A DNA stretch of 64,000 bases from positions 1 to 64,000 of the forward strand of contig NZ_BOLX01000010.1 of the NCBI RefSeq assembly GCF_016861915.1, in the 5' to 3' direction. Numbering within the stretch: the first letter of the stretch is position 1; each line of letters opens with the position of its first letter. This document shows positions 9,078 through 20,446 of the stretch, in pieces. Source of the DNA: Apilactobacillus nanyangensis. Lineage in GTDB: Bacteria > Bacillota > Bacilli > Lactobacillales > Lactobacillaceae. A program made the translations under genes and the position numbers. The notes below the pieces were generated by a model. It ran no database searches. It was not told where the DNA came from and was given only the letters and a program-made list of their open reading frames with translations.

Positions 9078-9105
9078 TTGAATTTTTGTCATTTTAGTCT
9101 AAGAT
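9078..9105 (+). promoter_or_regulatory. Probable promoter of the pepQ-type peptidase gene
   Basis: TTGAAT (9078-9083), a 16-base spacer and TAAGAT (9100-9105) precede the gene by about 20 bases. Confidence 0.5.
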
Positions 9106-9126
9106 ATATTAAAAGGAGGGGTTTGC

Positions 9127-10221
9127 ATGTCTAAGATAAAGTCAATCCAGGACTGGACCTACAACAACGGATTAGATTTCACATATCTAAGTGATCCGAA
9201 AACAATTCAATACTTAACTGGGTTTTACAGTGATCCAGTAGAGAGGGTATTAGCATTAATCGTATTTCCTGAAAAGGATCCGTTTATGTTTGCACCCGCA
9301 TTGGAAGTAGAAGCAATTAAAGATACTGGTTTTCCATATGATGTTTATGGATACTTAGATCATGAAAATCCATGGCAAAAGATTGCTGCTCATATTCAAC
9401 AAAGAGTGGAAACGCCAAAATCAGCAGGAATTGAAAAAGAAAGCTTAACAGTTGCACGTTTAGAAAATTTACACAGAGAGTTGCAAAATGTGACTTTCGA
9501 AACTGATGTTACTGATTATTTGAACACAATGCGTTTGATTAAGACTCCAGACGAAATCGAAAAATTAAAAGAAGCAGGTAAAGAAGCTGATTTTGCTTTT
9601 GAAAAAGGTTTCGCAGCATTAAAAGCGGGAAAGTCAGAAAAATCAGTCGTGGCTGAATTGGAATACGCACTAAAACAAAAGGGTGTCATGGAAATGAGTT
9701 TTGATACCTTAGTTCAAGCAGGGGCACATGCCGCTGAACCACATGGTGCAACTTCCGATAATTTAGTAAAAGAAAATGAAATGGTGCTATTTGATCTAGG
9801 AACAGTACATGATGGATACATCTCTGATGCCACTAGAACTGTTGCTGTTGGTGAAATTAGCGATAAACAAAAAGAAATCTACGATGTCTGTCTAGAAGCT
9901 CAATTAGCTGCGATGGATTTCGTAAAACCTGGTGTTACAGCTGAAGAAGTTGATAAGGTCGCAAGAGACATTATTGAAAAGGCTGGATACGGCAAGTACT
10001 TCATTCACCGTTTAGGTCATGGAATGGGGATGTCTGAACACGAATTCCCATCAATCATGGAAGGAAACAAGATGGTCTTAAAACCCGGTATGTGTTTCTC
10101 AATTGAACCCGGAATTTATGTTCCAGGATTCGCCGGAGTTAGAATCGAAGATTGCGTTTACGTAACCGAAGATGGATGCGAACCATTTACCCATACACCT
10201 AAAGAAATTAAATATTTATAA
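9127..10221 (+). CDS. pepQ: Xaa-Pro dipeptidase / M24B aminopeptidase
   Basis: An M24B metallopeptidase that probably hydrolyses Xaa-Pro dipeptides in the cytoplasm, completing breakdown of proline-rich peptides in lactic acid bacteria. The 364-residue product has a creatinase-like N-terminal domain and a pita-bread catalytic domain. The metal ligands are visible: Asp in FDLGTVHDGYISDATRT, His in HRLGHGMGMSEHE, and Glu in SIEPGIY and GVRIEDCV. ATG 9127 follows AAAAGGAGGGG. It is monocistronic between two terminators, in a place where dnaN and yaaA are usually adjacent. PepQ versus another M24B member cannot be settled from sequence alone. Confidence 0.88.
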   Translation: MSKIKSIQDWTYNNGLDFTYLSDPKTIQYLTGFYSDPVERVLALIVFPEKDPFMFAPALEVEAIKDTGFPYDVYGYLDHENPWQKIAAHIQQRVETPKSAGIEKESLTVARLENLHRELQNVTFETDVTDYLNTMRLIKTPDEIEKLKEAGKEADFAFEKGFAALKAGKSEKSVVAELEYALKQKGVMEMSFDTLVQAGAHAAEPHGATSDNLVKENEMVLFDLGTVHDGYISDATRTVAVGEISDKQKEIYDVCLEAQLAAMDFVKPGVTAEEVDKVARDIIEKAGYGKYFIHRLGHGMGMSEHEFPSIMEGNKMVLKPGMCFSIEPGIYVPGFAGVRIEDCVYVTEDGCEPFTHTPKEIKYL

Positions 10222-10262
10222 AATAAGACCCCTTAGAAAGTTATCTAAGGGGTTCTTTTTGC
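10222..10262 (+). terminator. Terminator after pepQ
   Basis: AAGACCCCTTAGA and TCTAAGGGGTTCTT form a long stem with a six-base loop, followed by T residues. Confidence 0.85.
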
Positions 10263-10390
10263 GTTTAAAGTGATTTTTTAAGGATATGAGCGATTTTGGC
10301 ATAGATTTAACTAACTAGTAAGCACTTTTTTATAATTGCTTAGAAAGGCGAAAATTAGCTTATAAACTATACTTTTAACCACCAAAAGGG

Positions 10391-10396
10391 TATAAT
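10391..10396 (+). promoter_or_regulatory. -10 element for yaaA-recF-gyrB
   Basis: A perfect TATAAT at 10391-10396 lies 33 bases before yaaA. I see no good -35 at the usual distance. Confidence 0.45.
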
Positions 10397-10423
10397 AATA
10401 CATAGGAAAAGGTGGGTGAAGTT

Positions 10424-10642
10424 TTGAAAAAGAATGTTTTCATCGATACCGAATATATAACATTAGGTCAATTGTTGAAGGAAGAAGATGTTGTGTCTTC
10501 CGGTGGTCAAGCTAAGTGGTATTTAAAGGACCATGCAGTAAAACTAAACGATGAACCTGAAGATCGTCGTGGTAAGAAATTATACGACGGGGATAACGTT
10601 GAAGTTATTGATGTTGGTTTGTTTTTTATTCGCAAAAAGTAG
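10424..10642 (+). CDS. yaaA: S4-domain protein YaaA (RlbA)
   Basis: A small RNA-binding S4-domain protein that lies between dnaN and recF in most Firmicutes; its exact role is not established, although ribosome-assembly functions have been proposed. The 72 residues include the S4 core ITLGQLLKEEDVVSSGGQAK and end in VEVIDVGLFFIRKK. I prefer the TTG at 10424 because AAGGTGG lies 8 bases upstream and the product then begins KKNVFIDTEYIT, as in homologues. An in-frame GTG at 10412 would add four residues. RecF follows after 9 bases. Confidence 0.88.
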   Translation: MKKNVFIDTEYITLGQLLKEEDVVSSGGQAKWYLKDHAVKLNDEPEDRRGKKLYDGDNVEVIDVGLFFIRKK

Positions 10643-10651
10643 GCTTTATTT

Positions 10652-11767
10652 ATGAAATTAAGAGAACTCAAATTACGTAATTTTCGTAATTATAGCAATG
10701 TAGAGGTGCAGTTCTCACCTTCAATCAACGTTTTATTGGGTAACAATGCCCAGGGAAAGACCAACATGCTAGAAGCAATCTATGTTTTAGCATTAACACG
10801 TAGTCATCGTACCAATAACAATCGCGATTTGATTAATTGGGAAAATGAAAATGCTCAGGTCTATGGCGAAGTTGAAAAAGAGCTAGGCACCACTAAATTG
10901 GAAATCGATTTGGGAAAGAAAGGCAAACGTGCAAAGGTAAATCAACTCGAACAGGCCAAACTATCCTCATACGTTGGTGAACTAAACGTGATTTTGTTTG
11001 CTCCGGAGGACTTATCCATTGTTAAAGGAGCACCGACAGTACGCCGTCGCTTCATGGACATGGAATTTGGTCAAATGAGCAGCCAGTATTTATACAATAA
11101 TTCTCAATATCGCAAAATTCTAAAACAACGAAATAATTACCTAAAGCAGCTACAGCTAAAAGAGGCTTCGGATAAGCTTTACCTAGATGTCTTATCTGAT
11201 CAATTAGCGGCATACGGTGCCAAGTTAATTTTTCAACGTTTGGAATTATTGAAGAAATTGCAGGGATGGGCAGCAAACATCCATGCTGAAATTTCTCAGG
11301 GTAAAGAAGAATTGAAGTTTAAATATGTTTGCGCATTGAAGAAAAAACAGCAGACCAATGAAAACGACATCTATACCGGTCTAAAGGAATTGTTTGACGA
11401 AAATAAAGACAAAGAAATTAGACAGGGTAATACGTTATATGGTCCGCATCGTGATGATTTACAGTTTATTATCAACGGAAAAGATGTTTCGACGTTTGGC
11501 TCACAGGGCCAACAAAGAACATCCGCACTTTCGGTTAAGTTAGCCGAAATTGATTTGATGAAGGAAGAAACGAACGAATATCCAATCCTATTGTTGGATG
11601 ATGTTTTATCCGAGTTAGACGATAATCGTCAGACTCACTTATTAAAGTCAATTCAAGATAAAGTGCAAACGTTTTTGACGACTACGAGTCTAAGCGGAAT
11701 TGCTCGCGACTTAATATCTGATCCAAAGGTATTCAATATTTCAAGTGGGCAAGTCGTAGAAGAATAG
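10652..11767 (+). CDS. recF: DNA replication/repair protein RecF
   Basis: RecF is an SMC-like ATPase that binds gapped DNA and helps RecO/RecR load RecA. The 371-residue product has Walker A GNNAQGKTN near residue 33, the signature TFGSQGQQRTSALSVKLAE near residue 283, and the Walker B region PILLLDDVLSELD near residue 311. Length is typical. It lies 9 bases after yaaA with only a weak ribosome binding site and is probably translationally coupled. GyrB follows after 23 bases. Confidence 0.97.
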   Translation: MKLRELKLRNFRNYSNVEVQFSPSINVLLGNNAQGKTNMLEAIYVLALTRSHRTNNNRDLINWENENAQVYGEVEKELGTTKLEIDLGKKGKRAKVNQLEQAKLSSYVGELNVILFAPEDLSIVKGAPTVRRRFMDMEFGQMSSQYLYNNSQYRKILKQRNNYLKQLQLKEASDKLYLDVLSDQLAAYGAKLIFQRLELLKKLQGWAANIHAEISQGKEELKFKYVCALKKKQQTNENDIYTGLKELFDENKDKEIRQGNTLYGPHRDDLQFIINGKDVSTFGSQGQQRTSALSVKLAEIDLMKEETNEYPILLLDDVLSELDDNRQTHLLKSIQDKVQTFLTTTSLSGIARDLISDPKVFNISSGQVVEE

Positions 11768-11772
11768 TCTGA

Positions 11773-13737
<1,965 letters not shown>

Positions 13738-13743
13738 CATGAA

Positions 13744-13759
13744 TGTTTCATGTGAAACA
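13744..13759. other. parS site between gyrB and gyrA
   Basis: TGTTTCATGTGAAACA is the exact reverse complement of the site at 2044-2059, so the single off-consensus core base is the same. It begins 7 bases after the gyrB stop and lies before the gyrA ribosome binding site. Confidence 0.87.
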
Positions 13760-13795
13760 TTTTAATGTAACGACCATGAATTGGAGGTAAAAACA

Positions 13796-16333
13796 TTGGC
13801 CAATAATGAAGATTTATCAAGCCATCGTATTGAAAACGTTGACTTATCTGAAAAAATGAAAACATCATTCTTGGACTACGCAATGAGTGTTATCGTTGCG
13901 CGTGCCCTTCCTGATGTTCGAGACGGAATGAAACCAGTTCACAGAAGAATCCTATACGATATGCGTGAACTTGGTTTAACTCCTGATAAACCATTCCGTA
14001 AGTCTGCCAGAATCGTAGGGGATACTCTTGGTAAGTATCACCCCCATGGTGACGCTGCAGTTTATGGATCAATGGTTAGAATGGCCCAAACATTTAGTTA
14101 CAGATATCCATTGGTTAATGGACATGGTAACTTTGGTTCTGTCGATGGTGACGGTGCCGCTGCCATGCGTTATACCGAAGCAAAACTAAGTAAAATTGGG
14201 ATGGAAATGCTAAGAGACATCAACAAGGACACTGTCGATTTCCAAGATAACTTCGATGGTAGTGAAAGAGAACCAGAAGTATTACCTTCTCGTTTTCCTA
14301 ACCTACTTGTTAATGGTGCTTCCGGAATTGCCGTTGGGATGGCTACAAACATTCCACCTCACAATTTAAGCGAAGTAATCTCAGCAATTCATATCTTGAT
14401 GAACAATCCAGAAGCTACTACTGCTGACTTGATGGAAGCATTACCTGGACCTGACTTCCCAACTGGTGGGGTCGTTTTAGGTAAGTCTGGAATTAGAAGA
14501 GCTTATGAATCTGGTAAAGGTAGCATCGTGCTACGTGCCAAGACTGAAATTGAAGAACAAAAGAGTGGTAAGCAACGCATTATCGCCACTGAAATTCCAT
14601 ACATGGTTAACAAAGCGAAGTTAATCGAACACATCGCCAACCTAGTTCGTGACAAACGATTAGACGGAATTACAGATATCAATGATGAATCTGACCGTGA
14701 TGGTATGAGAATCGTGATTGATGTTAGACGTGATGCATCTGCTCAAGTTGTTCTAAACAACCTATACAAGCTAACATTAATGCAAACTAGCTTTAGCTTT
14801 AACATGCTAGCTATCGTTGAAGGTACTCCAAAGATTTTAAGCTTGAAAGAAATCTTAAATGAATACTTGGAACACCAAGTTAACGTTATCAAACGTCGTA
14901 CTGAATACGAATTAGCCAAAGCTGAAAATCGTGCTCACATCTTAGCTGGTTTGATTGTGGCATTGGATAACATTGATCGTGTTATTACAATTATTCGTGA
15001 ATCACAAACCTCAGCCATCGCCAAGGATCAATTAATGAGCGAATTCTCGCTAACTGATAAGCAAGCTCAAGCTATCTTGGACATGCGTCTTGTTAGATTG
15101 ACTGGTTTGGAACGTGACAAGATTGTTAGCGAACACGCTGAACTATTAAAAGACATCGAACGTTACAAGGAAATTCTAGGTAGTCGTGAAAAGATTAATG
15201 AATTAATCTATCAAGAATTACTAGAAATCCAAGAAAAATACGGTGACGAAAGAAAGACTGAATTACGTGTTGGTGAAGTTCTAAGTATCGAAGACGAAGA
15301 TTTAATCGCTGAAGAAGATATCATGATTACATTGACTCACAACGGTTACATCAAGCGTACAGCTACTTCAGAATTCAAGAGCCAAAACCGTGGTGGTCGT
15401 GGTGTGCAAGGAATGGGTGTCCATGATGATGACTTCATCGAACACTTACTAGCAACTACTACCCACCATTCATTACTATTCTTTACCAACCTAGGTAAGG
15501 TTTACAGAATGAAGGGTTACGAAATTCCTGAATACGGTCGTGCTGCTAAGGGTATTCCAATCATCAACTTATTAGGAATTGATACAGATGAAAAGATTCA
15601 AGCTGTTATTCCAGTTGACGATAACGAAAGTAACGATGGTAAGTTCTTATTCTTCACAACCCTAAAGGGAACTGTAAAACGTACACCAATCGATGAATTC
15701 CAAAACATCAGAAGCAATGGTCTAAAGGCTATTCACTTGAAGGATGAAGACGAATTGATGCGTGTATCAACAGTATCTGAAGACCAAAACATTATTATTG
15801 GTACTCACTTAGGTTACTGTGTCAGCTTCAAGGTTTCAGACGTTCGTTCAATGGGACGTTCTGCTACCGGTGTTCGTGGTATCCGACTAAGAGAAAATGA
15901 TTACGTAGTTGGTGGGGATGTATTAGATCCAAACGACAACGTCTTCGTTATCTCTGAAAATGGTTACGGTAAGCAAACTCCTGCTTCCGAATACCAAATC
16001 AAAGGCCGTGGTGGTAAGGGTATCAAGACAGTTAACGTGACTGAAAAGAATGGTCCATTAGCTGGATTGACTACTGTTGCCGGTGATGAAGATATCATGC
16101 TTGTTACTGACAAGGGTGTTATGATCAGATTTAGCATTGCTGATGTTTCACAAACCGGTCGTGCTACTCTAGGGGTTCACTTAATCAAGATTGATGAAGA
16201 TTCTAGAGTATCAACTGTTGCCCGTGTTCAAAAAGAAGACGAAACAGAAGATGATGCTGAAGAACAAACTGCTAGTGTAAGTTCTGACGACGCACAATCA
16301 ACTGAAGAAACAAATAACAACGACGAAGAATAA
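13796..16333 (+). CDS. gyrA: DNA gyrase subunit A
   Basis: GyrA cuts and rejoins DNA and wraps it through its C-terminal beta-pinwheel. The 845-residue product has the winged-helix domain with the catalytic tyrosine in [12 protein letters not shown], a coiled-coil gate, and the GyrA box [12 protein letters not shown] near residue 530, which identifies gyrase rather than topoisomerase IV. An acidic tail of about 35 residues ends the protein. I chose TTG 13796 because GGAGG (13783-13787) lies 8 bases upstream; the in-frame TTG at 13781 includes that site. In the quinolone-contact helix it reads [12 protein letters not shown], with Ala87 and Gly91 where Ser and Asp/Glu are usual. Confidence 0.98.
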   Translation: MANNEDLSSHRIENVDLSEKMKTSFLDYAMSVIVARALPDVRDGMKPVHRRILYDMRELGLTPDKPFRKSARIVGDTLGKYHPHGDAAVYGSMVRMAQTFSYRYPLVNGHGNFGSVDGDGAAAMRYTEAKLSKIGMEMLRDINKDTVDFQDNFDGSEREPEVLPSRFPNLLVNGASGIAVGMATNIPPHNLSEVISAIHILMNNPEATTADLMEALPGPDFPTGGVVLGKSGIRRAYESGKGSIVLRAKTEIEEQKSGKQRIIATEIPYMVNKAKLIEHIANLVRDKRLDGITDINDESDRDGMRIVIDVRRDASAQVVLNNLYKLTLMQTSFSFNMLAIVEGTPKILSLKEILNEYLEHQVNVIKRRTEYELAKAENRAHILAGLIVALDNIDRVITIIRESQTSAIAKDQLMSEFSLTDKQAQAILDMRLVRLTGLERDKIVSEHAELLKDIERYKEILGSREKINELIYQELLEIQEKYGDERKTELRVGEVLSIEDEDLIAEEDIMITLTHNGYIKRTATSEFKSQNRGGRGVQGMGVHDDDFIEHLLATTTHHSLLFFTNLGKVYRMKGYEIPEYGRAAKGIPIINLLGIDTDEKIQAVIPVDDNESNDGKFLFFTTLKGTVKRTPIDEFQNIRSNGLKAIHLKDEDELMRVSTVSEDQNIIIGTHLGYCVSFKVSDVRSMGRSATGVRGIRLRENDYVVGGDVLDPNDNVFVISENGYGKQTPASEYQIKGRGGKGIKTVNVTEKNGPLAGLTTVAGDEDIMLVTDKGVMIRFSIADVSQTGRATLGVHLIKIDEDSRVSTVARVQKEDETEDDAEEQTASVSSDDAQSTEETNNNDEE

Positions 16334-16342
16334 TCGTTAAAC

Positions 16343-16393
16343 AAAAAAGCTTTCATGTAGGACGTTAAATCCTATGATGAAAGCTTTTTTATT
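16343..16393 (+). terminator. Terminator after gyrA
   Basis: AAAAAAGCTTTCAT and ATGAAAGCTTTTTT are complementary around a 22-base inner segment, ending in a T run. Confidence 0.85.
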
Positions 16394-16420
16394 GTGGTTG
16401 CTCATCAATAAATCTATAAT
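16392..16420 (+). promoter_or_regulatory. Promoter of the MFS gene at 16457
   Basis: TTGTGG (16392-16397), a 17-base spacer and a perfect TATAAT (16415-16420) overlap the end of the gyrA terminator. Confidence 0.7.
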
Positions 16421-16456
16421 GAGTCCTTAATACATTTTAAAAACGGGGGTGAGCGA

Positions 16457-17749
16457 ATGGAAAAACAAAATCAATTAACGCAAAGCGAATCAAACCAACA
16501 AATTATTAAGTCATTGACCAGTAATGGCTTAGGAGCATTTAGCTATGGTATTTTTCAATATGGTATTAGCTTTATGCTGCTACATGCAACACACTCGCCG
16601 CTAAGTTTTGGAATGAATATAGCGGTTGGTCCATTAATCAGTCTTTTGACTTTTATTTCAATTGGAAACTTTGTGGATACCCATAATCATAAGAGAATCA
16701 TATTTTGGGGATATATATTAAGAATAATTGGTTTTATTGCGCTCGCTTTAGCATTGCCATTTTTTCATGGAGAGTCATTATTAATTCCAGTTGCGTTATT
16801 TATCGCGATTGATTCAATTTTAGTTAATCTTAGGAATACGGCCTATTCAGCGTCGATTCGTCAATTAGTAAAAATGTCTGATGTTGCCAAACTGACTTCG
16901 CTCACAACAGCAGTGGCTTCTGCTTCCAGGATTTTATCTCCGGTGTTAGGAATTACCCTTTATGCACTGATTAGTGTTGAAGGATTAATTGTACTGGAAA
17001 TACTTGCAACAATCGTTGCGATGATAATTATGATGACACTTCACTTTTTCGAAGTAGACGATAGTAAACGTGAAAAAGTTTCACAGGTTGATCAATTTAA
17101 ACAAACACTTCAATATGTAAAAAAACGTCCTTTTATTCGAGACAGTATTGTGGCTGAAATTGTAGTTAATTTTTTCTACACGGCTGTTGTTACCGGGAGT
17201 CCGTTCATTATTGTTAACCAATTAGGACTACCAAACTCTGTAGTGATTTGGACAGAGACAGGATATTCAATTGGATATTTAACTGGTAGCTTGATTACCA
17301 GTCAGTTGAAAGAGCAACGCCACTTTGGAATTAAGCTTATGTCAACAATGATTCTAGTTGGAATTAGTTTACTAGGATTAGGTGGATTGTTCTTAATAAC
17401 TAGAAATCAAATAATTGTTTCAGTAATTGGAATGTTATTGTCATTATTAATGGAATTATCGTTTGCCATTTTTGATTTAGCGATTGAAATTAGGTTGCAA
17501 AGTACGGTTGAACATAGCATTTTAGGGAGAGTTAGTTCAACTTTGTATACTGTTGGTTATGCGATTATGCCATTTGGAACACTAGTATACACATGGTTGT
17601 ATGATACATTCTCTAACGGTAGTTATATTATGATTGCAAGTGGTGTAATTCTGATTGTTTACACTGTTTTTAGCATCTCTAAATTTATTAAAAATATTAG
17701 AATCGATGACGTGTATGTTGAAAAACATGCAGATCAGATAAACTCTTAG
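16457..17749 (+). CDS. MFS transporter, MefA/enterobactin-exporter-like
   Basis: A 430-residue member of the major facilitator superfamily with about 12 hydrophobic segments and the usual loop signature between helices 2 and 3 (NFVDTHNHKR). The overall arrangement resembles the macrolide-efflux/enterobactin-exporter branch of MFS drug exporters, so efflux of a toxic compound is the likeliest role; the substrate cannot be read from sequence. ATG 16457 follows GGGGGTGAGCG. It has its own promoter and lies between gyrA and rpsF, a place where this conserved cluster is normally uninterrupted, so it is probably a later insertion together with the downstream secreted protein gene. Confidence 0.8.
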   Translation: MEKQNQLTQSESNQQIIKSLTSNGLGAFSYGIFQYGISFMLLHATHSPLSFGMNIAVGPLISLLTFISIGNFVDTHNHKRIIFWGYILRIIGFIALALALPFFHGESLLIPVALFIAIDSILVNLRNTAYSASIRQLVKMSDVAKLTSLTTAVASASRILSPVLGITLYALISVEGLIVLEILATIVAMIIMMTLHFFEVDDSKREKVSQVDQFKQTLQYVKKRPFIRDSIVAEIVVNFFYTAVVTGSPFIIVNQLGLPNSVVIWTETGYSIGYLTGSLITSQLKEQRHFGIKLMSTMILVGISLLGLGGLFLITRNQIIVSVIGMLLSLLMELSFAIFDLAIEIRLQSTVEHSILGRVSSTLYTVGYAIMPFGTLVYTWLYDTFSNGSYIMIASGVILIVYTVFSISKFIKNIRIDDVYVEKHADQINS

Positions 17750-17760
17750 AGGGGATTAAC

Positions 17761-17841
17761 ATGCGAAGAAATAAGCGTCATTCACCAGAAACAATTAAGC
17801 AAATTAATCATTCATCGCGATTAATTAAATTTCAAATCTAA
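17761..17841 (+). CDS. Possible 26-residue basic peptide
   Basis: An ATG 11 bases after the MFS stop, preceded by AGAGGGG at a good distance, opens a 26-codon frame starting MRRNKRHSPETIKQI. It has eight or more basic residues (Arg, Lys, His). I recognise no family. It could be a real small protein co-transcribed with the exporter gene, or a chance frame with a good ribosome site. Confidence 0.3.
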   Translation: MRRNKRHSPETIKQINHSSRLIKFQI

Positions 17842-17917
17842 TAATTTTATAAAAAAACGATTAAATATTCCTTTATTGATGATAAAATAATTTTATACGG
17901 AGATAGAGGGGATATTT

Positions 17918-19006
17918 ATGGTAATAAAGAAAAAATTCAAAATGATGATATTGTCTCTCGCTTTGCTTTTGTTTGTATTAATGGGGGTTAATGCAAATGC
18001 AAACGTGAAGACGTATCATCAAAAAGGGTACGCAATGGTTGGCGGATATGCTACACATTACGTTAAAAATAAAAATTATGCATATATACCATTGTATGAT
18101 TATGGTTCTAGTGTAGGATATTACGAAAATAGAACTTATCAAACAGAGTCATTTACAATGTTGGGTAGTCGTGGAAACTTCCACCGTAATGCAATAAGTA
18201 GTTATTATCTACCAGTAACATATAATTGGAGTGGAGATTTAGGAAATGCCCAAAGCGTTGTTATCTCTAAATCAGGCCAATATGCGTACATAATGTATCC
18301 AGGTGCAAATACTACAATTGTTAGATATGATTTATGGAAACTTCAAAGTTTAGGTATTACTACCAACAACATGGCTGGATTAAGACTGGGTGTCAAAAGA
18401 AGGGATCCACAAATTCTATCAGCAATTAAGTTTGGTCCAAAATTCGATGCAGGTCATGGTCAATCGCTTGCATTAAACCCAAAGACTAATATGCTTTGGT
18501 ATATCAAAATGGATGTTGTGACCAACAAACCAACATTAGTTGAAGTTAGTCCTAATACGTTAAAACCAGTAAAGCAAATTAAATTTAATTTTAGTAGAAA
18601 TTATTCAATCAATAATGAATTAGCTATTGATAAGCGTGGTAATTTTTACACATACGTTAAATATCGTATGCACGGAAAATCCGCCGGAAGAGTTGTTATC
18701 TTTAAGGGACAAGTAAAGAAAAATTATGTAATCTTTAGAGCAATCAGACAAGGATTAGAAAATGGACCAGGTTTTCAAACCCAAGGAATGGGATATAACC
18801 CGGTCAGCAATCGTTTATATCTAGTTTCTGATGGTGTTATTTCATCAATTCCAGTAAATAGATTAAGTAAACTACGCCCTAAAGATGTTCGAACAACTAA
18901 GTTTAAAACTAATCTAGAATTTGAAGGGATTGCCTTTAACCGAGCTGGTTTAGGATACATCTTAACAATTCGCGGAACTCAATTATTTACCATTAATAAC
19001 TTTTAA
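17918..19006 (+). CDS. Secreted protein of unknown function, possible beta-propeller
   Basis: A 362-residue protein with a clear signal peptide: basic start VIKKKFK, hydrophobic core, and probable cleavage around the ANANA residues near 27-29. The mature part has repeated segments such as QSVVISKSGQYAYIMYPG and GQSLALNPKTNMLWYIK, followed by GMGYNPVSNRLYLVSDG and FEGIAFNRAGLGYIL. Their spacing and the recurring pattern of N-P or D/S-G turns followed by hydrophobic strands are like the blades of a beta-propeller. I do not recognise the family and see no catalytic motif or sortase anchor, so it is probably released. It has its own terminator. Confidence 0.75.
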   Translation: MVIKKKFKMMILSLALLLFVLMGVNANANVKTYHQKGYAMVGGYATHYVKNKNYAYIPLYDYGSSVGYYENRTYQTESFTMLGSRGNFHRNAISSYYLPVTYNWSGDLGNAQSVVISKSGQYAYIMYPGANTTIVRYDLWKLQSLGITTNNMAGLRLGVKRRDPQILSAIKFGPKFDAGHGQSLALNPKTNMLWYIKMDVVTNKPTLVEVSPNTLKPVKQIKFNFSRNYSINNELAIDKRGNFYTYVKYRMHGKSAGRVVIFKGQVKKNYVIFRAIRQGLENGPGFQTQGMGYNPVSNRLYLVSDGVISSIPVNRLSKLRPKDVRTTKFKTNLEFEGIAFNRAGLGYILTIRGTQLFTINNF

Positions 19007-19009
19007 AAA

Positions 19010-19065
19010 AATAACGGGAATGTTTCTTTGCGTATATTTAAATGTATCGCAGAAAAACAATCCCG
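19010..19065 (+). terminator. Terminator after the secreted protein gene
   Basis: AACGGGAATGTTT and the later AACAATCCCGTT pair, with an inner TTTGCG / CGCAGA stem, followed by a T run. Confidence 0.8.
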
Positions 19066-19191
19066 TTTTTTGTATTGAATATTTTATTTTTTAATGTTAA
19101 ACTTATTGAACGTGAGTATTGGTTATAAATAACTCGTACTCCTTACTCAGCCCAAGAGGTTGGGTCTAAAGTCCACAAGGAGGTGTAATTC

Positions 19192-19482
19192 ATGGAAGAA
19201 CACAAATATGAAATTACTTACATCATTCGTCCAGATATGGAAGAAGGAGCTAAGAACGACTTAGTTGCTAAGTTCGACAAGGTTCTAACTGACAATGGTG
19301 CTAAGATTATTGATTCAAAAGACTGGTCAAAGCGTCGTTTCGCTTACGAAATCGCCGGTTACAACGAAGGTGTATACCACATCGTTAACCTAACTACTGC
19401 AGACAAGACTGCTCTAGACGAATTCGACCGTCAATCAAAATTCAGTGATGACATTCTACGTCAAATGACTGTAAGAAGATAA
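19192..19482 (+). CDS. rpsF: 30S ribosomal protein S6
   Basis: S6 binds 16S rRNA together with S18. The 96-residue product carries [13 protein letters not shown] at its start and KRRFAYEI, the usual RNA-binding segment, at about residue 47. It heads the rpsF-ssb-rpsR operon. Its leader (about 19110-19191) has a small hairpin CCCAA-GAGG-TTGGG and an AAGGAGGTG ribosome site. In many bacteria this leader binds the S6:S18 pair as feedback control; I cannot confirm the motif by eye here. Confidence 0.97.
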   Translation: MEEHKYEITYIIRPDMEEGAKNDLVAKFDKVLTDNGAKIIDSKDWSKRRFAYEIAGYNEGVYHIVNLTTADKTALDEFDRQSKFSDDILRQMTVRR

Positions 19483-19524
19483 TTTAGAATTTAAACGTTT
19501 AAAAAGAGAGGAGTAATTTTCAGC

Positions 19525-20019
19525 ATGATTAATCGTACAACTTTAACTGGTAGATTAACACGGGATGTTGATTTGCGATACACTCCAAGCGGTTCAGCCG
19601 TAGGTAACTTCACTTTAGCTGTTGATCGTAGTTTTACTAACCAACAAGGTGAAAGAGAAGCAGATTTTATCAACTGTGTTATCTGGCGTAAATCCGCTGA
19701 AAACTTTGCTAACTTCACCCACAAGGGTGCTTTGGTTGGTATTGATGGACGTATTCAAACAAGAAATTACGAAAATCAACAAGGCCAAAGAGTATATGTT
19801 ACTGAAGTAGTTGTAGAAAACTTTGCATTACTAGAACCTCGTTCAAGTAATCAAGGTAACAACAACGCCGGCAACAATGCTCCTCAAGCAAATGCAGGAA
19901 ATAATAATCCATTTGATTCATCAAACAATGCCCCATCTAATGGTGGTAACAACTCAGCGGATCCATTCGCTAACTCTGGTGATCAAATTGATATTTCCGA
20001 TGATGATTTACCATTTTAA
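19525..20019 (+). CDS. ssb: Single-stranded DNA-binding protein
   Basis: SSB coats single-stranded DNA during replication and repair. The 164-residue product has an N-terminal OB fold (about residues 1-108, including [21 protein letters not shown]), a low-complexity linker rich in Asn and Gly, and the acidic tip DISDDDLPF that recruits partner proteins. ATG 19525 follows GAGAGGAG. It lies between rpsF and rpsR as usual. Confidence 0.98.
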   Translation: MINRTTLTGRLTRDVDLRYTPSGSAVGNFTLAVDRSFTNQQGEREADFINCVIWRKSAENFANFTHKGALVGIDGRIQTRNYENQQGQRVYVTEVVVENFALLEPRSSNQGNNNAGNNAPQANAGNNNPFDSSNNAPSNGGNNSADPFANSGDQIDISDDDLPF

Positions 20020-20047
20020 TGTGTAAATAAAAGAGGAGGGAAATTTA

Positions 20048-20284
20048 ATGGCTCAACAAAGAAGAGGTGGACGTCGTCGCCGTAAGGTTGACTTCATCGC
20101 CGCAAACCATATCGAATACATTGATTACAAAGATACTAACCTATTAAGTCGTTTCGTATCTGAAAGAGGTAAGATTTTACCACGTCGTGTTACTGGTACT
20201 AGCGCAAAGAACCAACGTAAGTTAACTCTTGCTATCAAGCGTGCACGTATCATGGGCTTAATGCCATTCGTTTCAGAAGACTAA
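20048..20284 (+). CDS. rpsR: 30S ribosomal protein S18
   Basis: A 78-residue basic protein with the S18 core [19 protein letters not shown] followed by [14 protein letters not shown]. It binds S6 in the platform of the small subunit. Start ATG 20048 follows GAGGAGGG. It is the last gene of the rpsF-ssb-rpsR operon and is followed by two terminators. Confidence 0.98.
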   Translation: MAQQRRGGRRRRKVDFIAANHIEYIDYKDTNLLSRFVSERGKILPRRVTGTSAKNQRKLTLAIKRARIMGLMPFVSED

Positions 20285-20291
20285 AAATAAC

Positions 20292-20335
20292 TTTTTAACT
20301 GGGATTGATTTTTATTAATCTCAGTTTTTTTATGC
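20292..20335 (+). terminator. Terminator after rpsR
   Basis: AACTGGGATT and AATCTCAGTT form the stem and seven T residues follow. Confidence 0.8.
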
Positions 20336-20351
20336 TAAAAAATACTGATAT

Positions 20352-20391
20352 GAAGGGGATACAAACAATGTTTGTAGCTCCTTTTTTTGAA
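20352..20391 (+). terminator. Second terminator after rpsR
   Basis: AGGGGATACAAAC and GTTTGTAGCTCCTTTTTTT form a stem with a short AAT loop and a long T run. Placed 20 bases past the first terminator, it would shield gdpP from the ribosomal protein operon. Confidence 0.7.
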
Positions 20392-20446
20392 TAATCACCT
20401 AATGTGATAAAATAAAGATATAAAAAATAAAAAAAGAGGAGTTACA

